Shown here: in pieces, positions 33,504-41,965 of the stretch
Position numbering within the stretch: position 1 is the stretch's first letter
How the letters are laid out: each line of letters begins with the position of its first letter
NCBI RefSeq assembly: GCF_020410765.1
Contig: NZ_CP084541.1
Coordinates: 5,758,001 to 5,822,000, forward strand
Length of the DNA stretch: 64,000 bases
Source: Streptomyces marincola
GTDB taxonomy: Bacteria; Actinomycetota; Actinomycetes; Streptomycetales; Streptomycetaceae
Direction: 5' to 3'
Translations under genes and position numbers: made by a program
Notes under the pieces: generated by a model
What the model was told of the DNA's origin: nothing
Databases searched by the model: none
The model's input: the letters and a program-made list of their open reading frames with translations, nothing else

Positions 33504-34230
33504 GCACGTGGTCCACGTGCGCGCCGACGCGCTCCCGCAGCCCCTCGGGCCAGGTCTCGTCCGCGTAGGCCCGGGTGCGGTACAGGTCCCTGGCGTGCGC
33601 GAGAACGGGCCGGTGCTCGGCGGGCAGGCGGGCCAGTGCCCAGTCGGCCGCGTCGTCCTTCGGCCGGATCGCGCCGGTGGCCACCGTGGTCCAGACGCGG
33701 GCGAGCGTCAGCAGGACGTTGCGGGTGTCGTCCGCCACCTCGGCCACCAGCTCGGGAACGCCCGCCACGCTCGCCCGCACCAGGTCCTCGTGCGGCACGG
33801 GGTCGAGCACCCGGGCCGGCGGCGGTCCCGCGAGCGCGCGGTCGCCGGCCAGGACCTGGGCGATCAGCAGGGCGAGGTCCGGCATCGGCTCGGGGCGCGG
33901 CGGCCCGGACGCGGCGAACTCCTCGCGCAGCCACTCGCCGAACAGGAAGTCGCCGGTGGGCGGGAAGCGCCAGGGGCGGACCTCCGACCGGACCACGACC
34001 GTCAGCTCCACCGGGCGGGCCGACGGCGGGAACCCGGAACGTTCGAGCAGCCCCGCGAGGAGCGCGGCCCGTTCGCCGTCGTCCATGGGGCGCCGGGAGA
34101 CGACGAGGAGGTCGAGATCGCTCGCGGGACGCAGGCCGCCGAGCACGGCCGAGCCGTGCAGGTAGGTGCCGATGGCGGCGCCGCCGAGCACCTCGTCGAC
34201 GAGCCTGACGATCTCCCGCGTCTGGTCCAT
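33466..34230 (-). CDS. AadA-like aminoglycoside nucleotidyltransferase family protein
   Basis: A 254-residue protein. The nucleotidyltransferase core IGTYLHGSAVLGGLRPASDLDLLVV provides the GS and DxD metal/ATP residues (residues about 20-45). The C-terminal DUF4111-type domain has DTRNVLLTLARVWTTVATG and PKDDAADWALARLPAEHRPVL, which closely follows AadA/ANT(3'')-(9) enzymes. Such enzymes adenylylate streptomycin/spectinomycin, but chromosomal actinobacterial homologues may have other substrates, so resistance is not asserted. There are no integron or transposon features around it. Confidence 0.85.
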   Translation of the reverse strand: MDQTREIVRLVDEVLGGAAIGTYLHGSAVLGGLRPASDLDLLVVSRRPMDDGERAALLAGLLERSGFPPSARPVELTVVVRSEVRPWRFPPTGDFLFGEWLREEFAASGPPRPEPMPDLALLIAQVLAGDRALAGPPPARVLDPVPHEDLVRASVAGVPELVAEVADDTRNVLLTLARVWTTVATGAIRPKDDAADWALARLPAEHRPVLAHARDLYRTRAYADETWPEGLRERVGAHVDHVLSEIGRLADPAR

Positions 34231-34261
34231 GCCGGCCAGTCTGCGGGCCGGGGCGGGCCCG

Positions 34262-34294
34262 GCGCACCCCGTTTCCCGGCGGAACGGGGTGCGC
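34262..34294 (-). terminator. Hairpin after phoD
   Basis: A perfect 12-bp stem (34262-34273 with 34283-34294) and a 9-base loop, 30 bp downstream of the PhoD stop. A copy of CGGCGGAACGGGG follows inside the gap, so the right arm is repeated. Confidence 0.7.
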
Positions 34295-34324
34295 GGCGGA
34301 ACGGGGCGCGCGGCGCGCGGGGCC

Positions 34325-35944
34325 TCAGGCGACCGGCGCGTCGGCGCGGGTGACGCGCTGCCGGCCGTCGAGCGTGCGGTAGGAGCGGGTGAGCGCGCTG
34401 GTCGCGTCGGGGTCGGCGCGGTCGGAGAGGACGAAGTAGTCCATCTGGGCGCGTTCCTCGGTGACGTCGAGCACGGCGTAGCCGTGGTGGTCCATGTCGA
34501 CCCAGCGCACGTGCCGGTTGGCGGCGCGCACGGCCGCCGAGGCGAGCAGCGAGAGGCTGCCGGGTGCCACGCCGAGGATGTCGTCGAGGTTGTCCGAGGT
34601 GACGGAGGTGACCACGAACTCCGTGGCCACGGCGGGGGAGAGGGGGTAGGTGGCGGCGTTGAGCGGTACGTCGTTCGCCCAGTGCATGTGGATGTCGCCG
34701 GTGAGGAACACGGTGTTGGATATGCCCGCGTCGCGCAGGTGCCGCAGCAGGCGTTCGCGGTCGTGGGTGTAGCCGTCCCACTGGTCGGTGTTGATGGCCA
34801 GGCCGCCGGCCGGGACGCCGAGGCACTCGGCGATCGGGCCCAGCAGGAACGCCGGCACCGAGCCGAACGCCACCGGCGAGATCATCACGGGGTTCCCGAT
34901 CAGGTGCCAGCGGGCGGCGGAGGCGGAGAGGCCGGACGTCAGCCAGTCGAGCTGCGCGCGCCCGGTGATGGTGCGGTCGGGGGAGTCGACCCCGGCGCCG
35001 CCTGAGACCTGCTGGTCGCGGAAGGTGCGCAGGTCCAGCAGGTGCAGGTCGGCCAGGCGCCCGAACGTCAGCCGCCGGTACGTGGTGCCCTCGGTGGAGG
35101 CGCGGACCGGCATCCACTCGAAGTACGCCTGAACGGCCGCCGCCCGGCGGTCCCGCCACGCGCCCTCCGCGCCCTCCGTGTGGTTCTCGGCGCCCTCGCG
35201 CCACGCGTCGTTGGCCGTCTCGTGGTCGTCCCACACGGCGATCAGCGGGTGCGCGGCGTGCAGCGCCCGCAGGTCGGGGTCGGTGCGGTAATGGGCGTGC
35301 CGGACGCGGTAGTCGGCGAGTGTCACGATCTCGTGGGCGGGCTCGTGGCGCCGCGCCGGCTCGGCCGGGTACTCGCCGGTGCCGTACTCGTAGAGGTAGT
35401 CGCCCAGGTGCAGGACGGCGTGCAGGTCGGCGCGCGCGGCCAGGTGCCGGTAGGCGGCGAAGTGCCCGGCCTCGTAGTTCGCGCAGGACACCACGCCGAG
35501 GCGCACGTTCGCCGGGTCGCTGTCGGCGCCCGGCGCGGTGCGGGTCCGGCCCGCGGGGGAGCGGACACCGCCCGCGGTGAAGCGGTAGTGGTAGGCGGTG
35601 TCGGGTGCCAGGCCGCGCACGTCCGCCTTCACGGTGTGGTCGGTGGCGGCGGTGGCCTCGACCGTGCCGCGCGCGACGACGGCCGAGAACGCCGCGTCGC
35701 CCGCGACCTCCCACTCCACGGTGACGGCGGGGCCCGCGCCCGAGCCGGGCACGGCGCCGGGCACGGGCGTGACCCGCGTCCACAGCAGCACGCCGTCGGG
35801 CAGCGGGTCGCCCGAGGCGACCCCGTGGTGGAACGCGGGGCCCGTATCGGCCCCGGCCCGGCTCGCGGCGGCGACGGGCAGGACGGCGGCGGTCGCGGCG
35901 GCGGCCGTGACCACGGCGCGGCGGCTGGGAGCTGCGGAGATCAC
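34325..35944 (-). CDS. phoD: PhoD-family alkaline phosphatase/phosphodiesterase, Tat-exported
   Basis: A 539-residue enzyme that releases phosphate outside the cell. The N terminus PSRRAVVTAAAATAAVLPVAAASRAGA is a Tat signal. PhoD features: FHHGVASGDPLPDGVLLWTRV, RLGVVSCANYEAGHF with the metal-binding Cys, VLHLGDYLYEYG, LIAVWDDHETANDAWR, VFLTGDIHMHWAND. GTG 35944 was chosen because the signal begins there. A longer TTG 35977 version would include a TTA codon and has no better ribosome binding site. TAGCAT 12-17 bp before GTG could be a -10 box of a nearly leaderless transcript. PhoP control is common for this family but no clear Pho box was identified. Confidence 0.93.
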   Translation of the reverse strand: MISAAPSRRAVVTAAAATAAVLPVAAASRAGADTGPAFHHGVASGDPLPDGVLLWTRVTPVPGAVPGSGAGPAVTVEWEVAGDAAFSAVVARGTVEATAATDHTVKADVRGLAPDTAYHYRFTAGGVRSPAGRTRTAPGADSDPANVRLGVVSCANYEAGHFAAYRHLAARADLHAVLHLGDYLYEYGTGEYPAEPARRHEPAHEIVTLADYRVRHAHYRTDPDLRALHAAHPLIAVWDDHETANDAWREGAENHTEGAEGAWRDRRAAAVQAYFEWMPVRASTEGTTYRRLTFGRLADLHLLDLRTFRDQQVSGGAGVDSPDRTITGRAQLDWLTSGLSASAARWHLIGNPVMISPVAFGSVPAFLLGPIAECLGVPAGGLAINTDQWDGYTHDRERLLRHLRDAGISNTVFLTGDIHMHWANDVPLNAATYPLSPAVATEFVVTSVTSDNLDDILGVAPGSLSLLASAAVRAANRHVRWVDMDHHGYAVLDVTEERAQMDYFVLSDRADPDATSALTRSYRTLDGRQRVTRADAPVA

Positions 35945-36069
35945 GAACGCCGATGCTAATGCCGTTCGCGGCCCCAAGGGGCGGGTGCGTCACAAGAGTT
36001 CGCCGGGCCGTCGCCTGCGGGTCGCCCGCCGTCCCGGTCGGCGGCGGCGCCGGAGCCGGCCCGGCCCGT

Positions 36070-36093
36070 GGCCAGGGCCAGGGCCAGGGCCAG
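36070..36093. repeat. Four tandem copies of GGCCAG
   Basis: Four exact hexamers immediately downstream of the alpha/beta hydrolase stop codon (36095-36097), in the 150-bp gap before phoD. Confidence 0.8.
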
Positions 36094-36094
36094 G

Positions 36095-36961
36095 TCAGGT
36101 GAGGTCGTTCGGCGGGTGCGGGCCGTGCACGTCGTGCAGGAACGCGAACAGGGCGGTGGCGAGTTCTGCCGCGGCGTCCACCGGGGCCAGGTGCCCGGCG
36201 CCCGGCAGGAGGCGCAGCCGGGCGCCGGGGATGCGGGAGGCCAGTTCCCTGCCCCGGGCCGGCGGCACCCAGGTGTCCTGCTCGCCCCAGCACACCAGGA
36301 CCGGCAGGTCGATCGTCCCGTACCTGTCCTGCATGACGTCCGTGTACCGCCGGTCGTCCAGGCGCTGGACGAGCTGGCGGTAGAACGCCGCACGCCCCTC
36401 CTCCCCGAGCCAGGGAGCGGTCAGCGCGTCAAGGACGGCGGGCGCGAGCCCAGGGCCGCTGGCGGAGTCCACGTACTCGCGCACCAGCGCGGCGTGCACC
36501 GGGAGCGGCAACTGCTCGAAGACGTGCGCGTGTTCGCCGACCAACCGGGAGAACGGGCTGCCCCACGGCGGCAGGGAGACGGCGTCGACCAGCGCGAGCC
36601 TGCGGTAGCCGGCGCCGTGCAGCAGGTGGGCGCCCAGGGCGACGGCCCCGCCCGAGTCGTGGGCGACGACGAGGGGGTCGGTCAGGTTCCAGTGGCCGAG
36701 CAGCCCGGCGAAGACCCGGCCCATGGCGGCCAGCGAGAGGTCCTGCCCCTCGGCCCGCTCGGAGCACCCGTAGCCGGGCATGTCCCACACGTACACCTGG
36801 TGGTGCGCGGCCAGCGCCCGGCCGACATCCCGCCAGACCAGGGAAGAGAACGGCGTGCCGTGCAGCAGGACGAGCGGCTCGCCCTCCGGATTGCCGAACC
36901 GGTCCCAGCGCACCACGCCCGATGCCGTCCCGTACGTACCGGACAACTGCCAGCCCACCAC
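36095..36961 (-). CDS. Alpha/beta hydrolase, haloalkane dehalogenase/epoxide hydrolase-like
   Basis: A 288-residue hydrolase. The oxyanion motif is LVLLHGTPFSSLVWRDV, the nucleophile elbow is LVVAHDSGGAVALGAHL with Asp where esterases have Ser, the acid is in VCWGEQDTWVPP, and the His is in GAGHLAPVDA. Asp as nucleophile suits epoxide hydrolase or dehalogenase chemistry rather than an esterase. GTG 36961 lies 5 bp after GAGGAGG; the large open frame upstream is not coding. It is divergent from the repeat-containing protein at 37175. Confidence 0.87.
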   Translation of the reverse strand: MVGWQLSGTYGTASGVVRWDRFGNPEGEPLVLLHGTPFSSLVWRDVGRALAAHHQVYVWDMPGYGCSERAEGQDLSLAAMGRVFAGLLGHWNLTDPLVVAHDSGGAVALGAHLLHGAGYRRLALVDAVSLPPWGSPFSRLVGEHAHVFEQLPLPVHAALVREYVDSASGPGLAPAVLDALTAPWLGEEGRAAFYRQLVQRLDDRRYTDVMQDRYGTIDLPVLVCWGEQDTWVPPARGRELASRIPGARLRLLPGAGHLAPVDAAAELATALFAFLHDVHGPHPPNDLT

Positions 36962-37174
36962 ACGAGCCTCCTCAGCTCGAAGCGCTCGCGCCTGCCCGCC
37001 GGGCGCCGTGCCGCCGCCGGGCGTGCGCGCCCGGGCGGTGCCCCCTCGCGTACCCGCCCCCGCGCCCACCACGCCTTTCCGCGCGCCCCCTCGGCTGTCG
37101 GTGCCGCGCCATAGGGTCCGGGACGACGACGCGTTTTCGAGTAGAAGCGTTTCCGTGAGAAGGGGGCGGGACCC

Positions 37175-38629
37175 ATGGTGCGCAGGCCGGTCGCGGGCGA
37201 GGTGCACGTGCACTACCACCAGATCTACGTGGAGAGCACGGACGAGGGCATCCCCGGCTTGGACGAGGCGTTCGGCGGGCAGCGCGGAGGGCTGTGCGGG
37301 GCGGCCTCTCCTGGCACGCTGTGGCTGGTCACCGGGCTGCACACGGGCGGGGTCGGCTTCACCGTCGAAGTGCACGACCAGGCCCCGCCGCTGGACGCGG
37401 CCTGGGAGGACGTCGTGGAAGTCTCCTTCCGGCCCGCTTCGGCCCTGACCGCCCTCGTCCAGTGGGCCGGCGAAGCCGTCTGGGACCTGGGGCTTGAGGA
37501 GCGGGACTACCGGGTGCGCTACTGCGCCACCGGCATGGACCCGGCCCGCGAGCGGGACACCCGGCCGGCCGGCGAGCCGCTGCTCGACCACTACCTCCTC
37601 CAGTTCTGGCCCGCGCCGCCCGCGCCCGACCGCGTGCTCAAACAGACCTCGGCGGAGGCCGGCTACCGGCACGCGTTCGCCCGCCGGCAGCCGCCCCCGC
37701 CCACCCCGGCGGAACGCGCCGAGGCCGAACGCCGGGCGCGCCTCGCCCGCGAGCGGGCCGAGGAGGAGTACCGGCTCGCCCGCGAACGGTGGGAGTGGGG
37801 CGGACAGCTGCCGAGCCCGGCCCTGCGCGGGGTCGGCGGCAATGTGCGCGGCCTGCTGCCGTTCGACCCGGGTCTCGTGCACGCCATCGGCGCCGCCGGC
37901 CCCGAGGCGCAGCGTGCGGTGGCCCTGCTGGGCGCGCGCCGCGCCTGCGAGGCGGCCGGTCTCGCGGAGCTCGACTGGGTCGCGGAGGGGCTCGCCGCCC
38001 TGGCCGGAGGGCGCCCGCTGCCGCCGCCCTTCGACGACGAGGACCGCCTGTGGCGCACCCTGGCGTCGGACCCCCGCGTTCCCGAGCGGACCGTAGGCCC
38101 GGCGGTCCCGCCGGAACGGCCCCCCTTCCGGCCGCCCGCGCCCGGCCCGTACGACCCGGCGCCGCGCCCCCAGGCGGGGCCGGGCATCGTGGGTCCCGCC
38201 GCCGCGTGGGTGGCCGGGCTCGACCTGGCGTCGCGCCCCAAGGCGGCGCCGCGTGTCGTGGGCCCCGGGGGCGTGCGGCCGTCCGCGCCCAGCCCGTACG
38301 ACCTGGCGGAGCGCCCCCAGCCGGCGCCGCGCGCCGTGCGCCCCGGGGGCGAGCGGCCGTCCGCGCCCCCGGATGCCCGGGCGCGGCGGCAGGACGGCCC
38401 GGTGATGTACATGGCGGCGTACGAGCCGGACGCGCGGATCTCCCAGCCGCACATGGCACTCCCCGCGCTGCTCGCCGCCGCCGCGGGCGACCCGCTCAGG
38501 GCCGCGATCGACGCGGTGTTCGCGGCCGTGACCGCCTACGGCGAGGACCACCCGGCGCTCCTGCGGGAGATCAGGTCGTGCTGCGCGGAGCAGGCCACGA
38601 GCGCCGGTCCGCCGCGCGAGCCCGCGTGA
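37175..38629 (+). CDS. Hypothetical protein with C-terminal Pro-rich repeats
   Basis: A 484-residue protein, ATG 37175 after a GGGGGCGGGA site. Residues 1-160 form a beta-rich domain (VHVHYHQIYVES, GTLWLVTGLHTGGVGFTVEVHD, YRVRYCATGMD, LLLDHYLLQFWPA-like end), followed by a charged helical segment (ERAEAERRARLARERAEEEYRLA) typical of Streptomyces hypothetical proteins. Residues about 325-400 are three imperfect 25-residue Pro/Arg-rich repeats. The last 80 residues are a small helical domain. The function is unknown to me. The 213-bp divergent gap before it holds no further gene. Confidence 0.75.
   Translation: MVRRPVAGEVHVHYHQIYVESTDEGIPGLDEAFGGQRGGLCGAASPGTLWLVTGLHTGGVGFTVEVHDQAPPLDAAWEDVVEVSFRPASALTALVQWAGEAVWDLGLEERDYRVRYCATGMDPARERDTRPAGEPLLDHYLLQFWPAPPAPDRVLKQTSAEAGYRHAFARRQPPPPTPAERAEAERRARLARERAEEEYRLARERWEWGGQLPSPALRGVGGNVRGLLPFDPGLVHAIGAAGPEAQRAVALLGARRACEAAGLAELDWVAEGLAALAGGRPLPPPFDDEDRLWRTLASDPRVPERTVGPAVPPERPPFRPPAPGPYDPAPRPQAGPGIVGPAAAWVAGLDLASRPKAAPRVVGPGGVRPSAPSPYDLAERPQPAPRAVRPGGERPSAPPDARARRQDGPVMYMAAYEPDARISQPHMALPALLAAAAGDPLRAAIDAVFAAVTAYGEDHPALLREIRSCCAEQATSAGPPREPA
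38147..38371 (+). repeat. Three imperfect ~75-bp coding repeats
   Basis: Units start near 38147, 38219 and 38294 and encode variants of PYDxAxRPQxAPRxVxPGG followed by xRPSAP in the second and third. At the DNA level segments such as GCGCCGCG and CCCCGGGGGCG recur at matching positions. They likely arose by tandem duplication inside the gene. Confidence 0.7.
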
Positions 38630-38652
38630 CCACCGCCGCCGTCGCGCGGTCG

Positions 38653-39348
38653 TCAGCCGGTCGCGCGGTCGGCGTCGTCGGCGGCCTTGGCGAGCAGGTC
38701 GAGCATGGCGCGCTCGGCCCGCGCCGCGTCCCGGTCGCGGACGGCGTCGAGAACGGCGCGGTGGCTGGGCACGGGGTCGTCGGGGCCGAGCCGTCCGTGC
38801 ACGAGCCGGTCGCGTTCCCGCAGGCCGGGTTCGAGGAGCAGTTCGAGCCGCGTGAGGAGTTCGTTGCCGGTGGCCGCCAGCAGCCGGCGGTGGAACAGCG
38901 CGTCGGCCTCCGCCGTCGCGGCCACGTCGCCCCGGGCCTCGGCCATGGCGGTGAGGGCCGCGGAGAGCGCGTCCAGGTCCTCGTCCGTGCGGCGTTCCGC
39001 CGCCCGGCGCGCTGCGGCCGGCTCGATGATCGCCCGCACGTCGGCCAGGTCGTCGAGCAGGCGGTCGGCGTCGCCGCCCTCGGTGCGCCAGCGGATCAGG
39101 TCGGGGTCGAGCAGGTTCCACGCCGTCCTGGCCCGCACGAAGGTGCCGCGCTTCTGCCGGGCGTCGATCAGCCCCTTGCCGGCCAGTACCTTCAGGGACT
39201 CGCGCATCACGGTGAGGCTCACGTCGAGTTCCGCACCCAGGGCCCTGATGTCCAGGGTGTCGCCCTCGGCGAGCACGCCCCGGACGATGCGGCCCCCGAG
39301 CTCGTGCACGACTTGGCCGTGCACGCCCCTGGCCGAGTAGGACGCCAT
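38653..39348 (-). CDS. GntR-family (FadR subgroup) transcriptional regulator
   Basis: A 231-residue protein: N-terminal winged helix (VHGQVVHELGGRIVRGVLAEGDTL, DIRALGAELDVSLTVMRESLKVLAGKGLIDARQKRGTFV) and a C-terminal all-helical FCD domain with LADVRAIIEPAAARRAAERR, the metal-binding DALFHRRLLAATGN and PSHRAVLDAVRDRDAARAERAM. DgoR-type regulators of galactonate genes belong here. ATG 39348 follows GGAGGAG. It is divergent from the GH35 gene and a TGTATT/AATACA dyad lies between them. Confidence 0.9.
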   Translation of the reverse strand: MASYSARGVHGQVVHELGGRIVRGVLAEGDTLDIRALGAELDVSLTVMRESLKVLAGKGLIDARQKRGTFVRARTAWNLLDPDLIRWRTEGGDADRLLDDLADVRAIIEPAAARRAAERRTDEDLDALSAALTAMAEARGDVAATAEADALFHRRLLAATGNELLTRLELLLEPGLRERDRLVHGRLGPDDPVPSHRAVLDAVRDRDAARAERAMLDLLAKAADDADRATG

Positions 39349-39400
39349 GACGCCGCTCCTCCGAATGCTCGCGCGTGAAGAACGCTCACAGCCTACCGGG

Positions 39401-39419
39401 TGTATTATTTATGAATACA
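39401..39419. promoter_or_regulatory. Candidate GntR operator between gntR and GH35 gene
   Basis: TGTATT-N7-AATACA is an AT-rich dyad in an otherwise GC-rich region, between the divergent regulator and beta-galactosidase genes. The GTATT/AATAC arms recur upstream of the galactonate dehydratase gene (44480-44492). Confidence 0.6.
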
Positions 39420-39488
39420 TCTTGACACGCGTCGGGGCCGGGCCGACGATGAACGGGCCTCACCACCGCAGAACCGCCGGAGCCCCGC

Positions 39489-41879
39489 ATGCTGTCCACG
39501 CGCGTCCGCGCCACTCCACCGCCCCTGGCCGGACACCTGGCCATGGGCACCCCCGACGGCGCCGCGCCGTCCCTCACGGTGGACAGCCGCCGGATCGTCA
39601 GGAACGGTCGGCCCTGGCTGCCGGTGATGGGCGAGTTCCACTTCAGCCGGTACCCGAGGGACGCCTGGCGCGAGGAACTGCTCAAGATCCGCGCGGGCGG
39701 CGTCGACACGGTCGCCACCTACCTGTTCTGGAACCACCACGAGGAGCACCGCGGCGTCCACCGCTTCGACGGCGGGCTCGACATCCGGCACTTCGTGGAG
39801 CTGTGCGGGGAACTGGGCCTCGCGGCCGTCGCCCGCATCGGGCCGTGGGCCCACGGCGAGTGCCGCAACGGCGGCTTCCCCGACTGGCTCGGCGACGTGC
39901 CCTGCGCGCCCAGGACCGACGACCCGGCCTATCTCGCCCTCGTGCGCCCCTACTTCGCGCGCATCGCGCGCGAACTGCGCGGACTCTCCCACGCCGAGGG
40001 CGGCCCCCTGGTCGCCGTCCAGATCGAGAACGAGCTGTACGACCAGCCGGAACACCTCGCGACCCTGCGCCGCACGGCCGAGGAGGCGGGCCTGACGGCG
40101 CCGCTGTGGACCGCGACCGCGTGGGGCGCGGCCGACATCCCGCGCGATGTCCTGCTGCCGCTGTACGGCGGCTACCCCGAGGCGTTCTGGGAGGACGCGC
40201 ACGACGGGTGGGCGCGCGGCATGCGTCGCCACTACTTCTTCACGCCCATCCGCGACGACCACGCCATCGGCGCCGACCTGCGCCACACGGCCCCCTCGGG
40301 GCCGGGACCCGACGACGCGAGGAACCCCTACGCCACGTGCGAACTGGGCGGCGGCATGGCCATCGCCTACCACCGCAGGCCCCTGATCCCCGCGCAGGAC
40401 GTCACCGCGCTCGCCCTCGCCAAGCTGGGCAGCGGCTCCGTCTGGCAGGGCTACTACCTGTACCACGGCTGCTCGCAGCGGCAGGAACTCGATCTGCCCA
40501 ACCAGGAGTCGCAGGCCACCGGTTACCCGAACGACCTGCCGCGCGTCACGTACGACTTCCAGGCGCCGCTGGGCGAGTTCGGCCAGGCCCGCCCCTCGTA
40601 CCACGCGCTGCGCGCCCAGCACCTGCTGATCCAGGACGCGGGCGCCGACCTCGCGGACATGCCGCTGTGGCTGCCCGAGCGCGAGCCCGAGGGCCTGGAC
40701 GACCGGCACACGCTGCGCTGGTCCGTCAGGTCGGACGGCGAGCGGGCGTTCGTCTTCGTCAACAACCACCAGCCGCACGAGCCGCTGCCCGACCAGCACG
40801 GCGTGACGTTCCGCGTCGAACTCCCCGGCCGCGCGGTCACGTTCCCCAGCCGGCCGGTCACGGTGCCGTCCGGGGCGCACTTCGTCTGGCCGGTCGGCCA
40901 CGCCATCGGGCCAGGACTGCGTCTCGACTGGGCCAGCGCGCAGCCGGTCACCCGGCTGCCGGTGGCAGGCGTTCCCACCGCGGTGTTCACGGCGGTGGAC
41001 GGGGTCACCCCCGAGTTCGCCTTCCCCGCGGGCGCCCGCGTCGCCCCCCTGCCGCCCGGCACCGGCCGCGCCGAACCGGCGGCGGACGGCGGCACCGTGG
41101 TGACCGTCACCGCGCCGGGCACCGGCGCGGTGCTCACCGTCACCGGCCCGGAAGGCCGGGCGCGCGTCCTGGTGCTGGCCGCGGGACAGGCGCGGGAGCT
41201 GCACCGGGTGCGGCTGGCAGGCGCGGAACGGCTCGTGCTGTGCCCCGCGCTCGTGGTGGCGGAGGACGACGAGCTGCGCGTCCACACCGAGGAGGAACGC
41301 GTCCCCGTGGCGCTGCTGCCCGCGCCCGCCGCGCTCGCGGGCGAAGGGCTCGGCGCTCCGGAGCCCGACGGGGCGTTCACCCGGTGGCAGCTGGCCGCGC
41401 CGGGCGCGCCGCCCGCTCCGGCACTGGCCCGCGTCCGCGCGGCCGGGCCGCCGCCCCCCGCCCGCACCGGCGGGCCCGCGCGGCGCGCCTCGGCGCCCGA
41501 GGACGAGGCGTTCGCGCACGCGGCCGTGCACCACGTGACCGTGCCGGCCGAGGCGCTGACGGGGGACGGCGAGGTGCTGCTGCGGCTGCGCTGGACCGGT
41601 GACGTCGCCCGCGCCTATATCGGCGGCCGGCTCGTCGCCGACCAGTTCTGGTACGGGCCCGAGTGGGAGATCGGCCTGCGGCGGTTCGCCGCCGAGGCCG
41701 TGGCGCACGGCGTGGAGATCCGGGTGCTGCCCCGGCCCGAGGGCAGCCGCGTGTACGTGGACGCGTCCGTCCGCGCCGGTCTCGACGCCGCGACGACCAC
41801 CGCCGAGGTGCACGCGGCCGCGCTCGTTCCCGTGCGCCGGCTGCCGCTTCTGGCGCGGGCCGAACGGCCCGCCGCCTGA
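39489..41879 (+). CDS. Glycoside hydrolase family 35 beta-galactosidase
   Basis: A 796-residue protein of the retaining GH35 family. The TIM barrel begins MGEFHFSRYPRDAWREELLKIRAGGVDTVATYLFWN; GPWAHGECRNGGFPDWL follows. The acid/base Glu is in LVAVQIENELYDQ and the nucleophile Glu is probably in YATCELGGGMAIAYH. C-terminal beta domains (residues about 450-790) contain jelly-roll-like strands with YIGGRLVADQFWYGPEWEIGL. No signal peptide is visible, so it probably acts on imported galactosides. ATG 39489 is chosen by family start; no strong ribosome binding site is seen. Confidence 0.92.
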   Translation: MLSTRVRATPPPLAGHLAMGTPDGAAPSLTVDSRRIVRNGRPWLPVMGEFHFSRYPRDAWREELLKIRAGGVDTVATYLFWNHHEEHRGVHRFDGGLDIRHFVELCGELGLAAVARIGPWAHGECRNGGFPDWLGDVPCAPRTDDPAYLALVRPYFARIARELRGLSHAEGGPLVAVQIENELYDQPEHLATLRRTAEEAGLTAPLWTATAWGAADIPRDVLLPLYGGYPEAFWEDAHDGWARGMRRHYFFTPIRDDHAIGADLRHTAPSGPGPDDARNPYATCELGGGMAIAYHRRPLIPAQDVTALALAKLGSGSVWQGYYLYHGCSQRQELDLPNQESQATGYPNDLPRVTYDFQAPLGEFGQARPSYHALRAQHLLIQDAGADLADMPLWLPEREPEGLDDRHTLRWSVRSDGERAFVFVNNHQPHEPLPDQHGVTFRVELPGRAVTFPSRPVTVPSGAHFVWPVGHAIGPGLRLDWASAQPVTRLPVAGVPTAVFTAVDGVTPEFAFPAGARVAPLPPGTGRAEPAADGGTVVTVTAPGTGAVLTVTGPEGRARVLVLAAGQARELHRVRLAGAERLVLCPALVVAEDDELRVHTEEERVPVALLPAPAALAGEGLGAPEPDGAFTRWQLAAPGAPPAPALARVRAAGPPPPARTGGPARRASAPEDEAFAHAAVHHVTVPAEALTGDGEVLLRLRWTGDVARAYIGGRLVADQFWYGPEWEIGLRRFAAEAVAHGVEIRVLPRPEGSRVYVDASVRAGLDAATTTAEVHAAALVPVRRLPLLARAERPAA

Positions 41880-41965
41880 GGGCGCGGCCCCCGCGGGCCG
41901 CCGCGTGCCGCGCCCCGGCGCGACCGCCGCAGAAGACCATCGTGAGAGAGAAAGGCGCCCCCGCC

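Noticed and set aside
33466..34230. Acquired aminoglycoside-resistance cassette
   Set aside because: The gene has host-like GC content and no integron, transposon or repeat borders; it looks like a resident chromosomal family member.
36962..39121. Upstream extension of the alpha/beta hydrolase frame to over 1000 codons
   Set aside because: It is antisense to the repeat-containing protein and part of the GntR gene; the hydrolase has a proper ribosome binding site and start at 36961.
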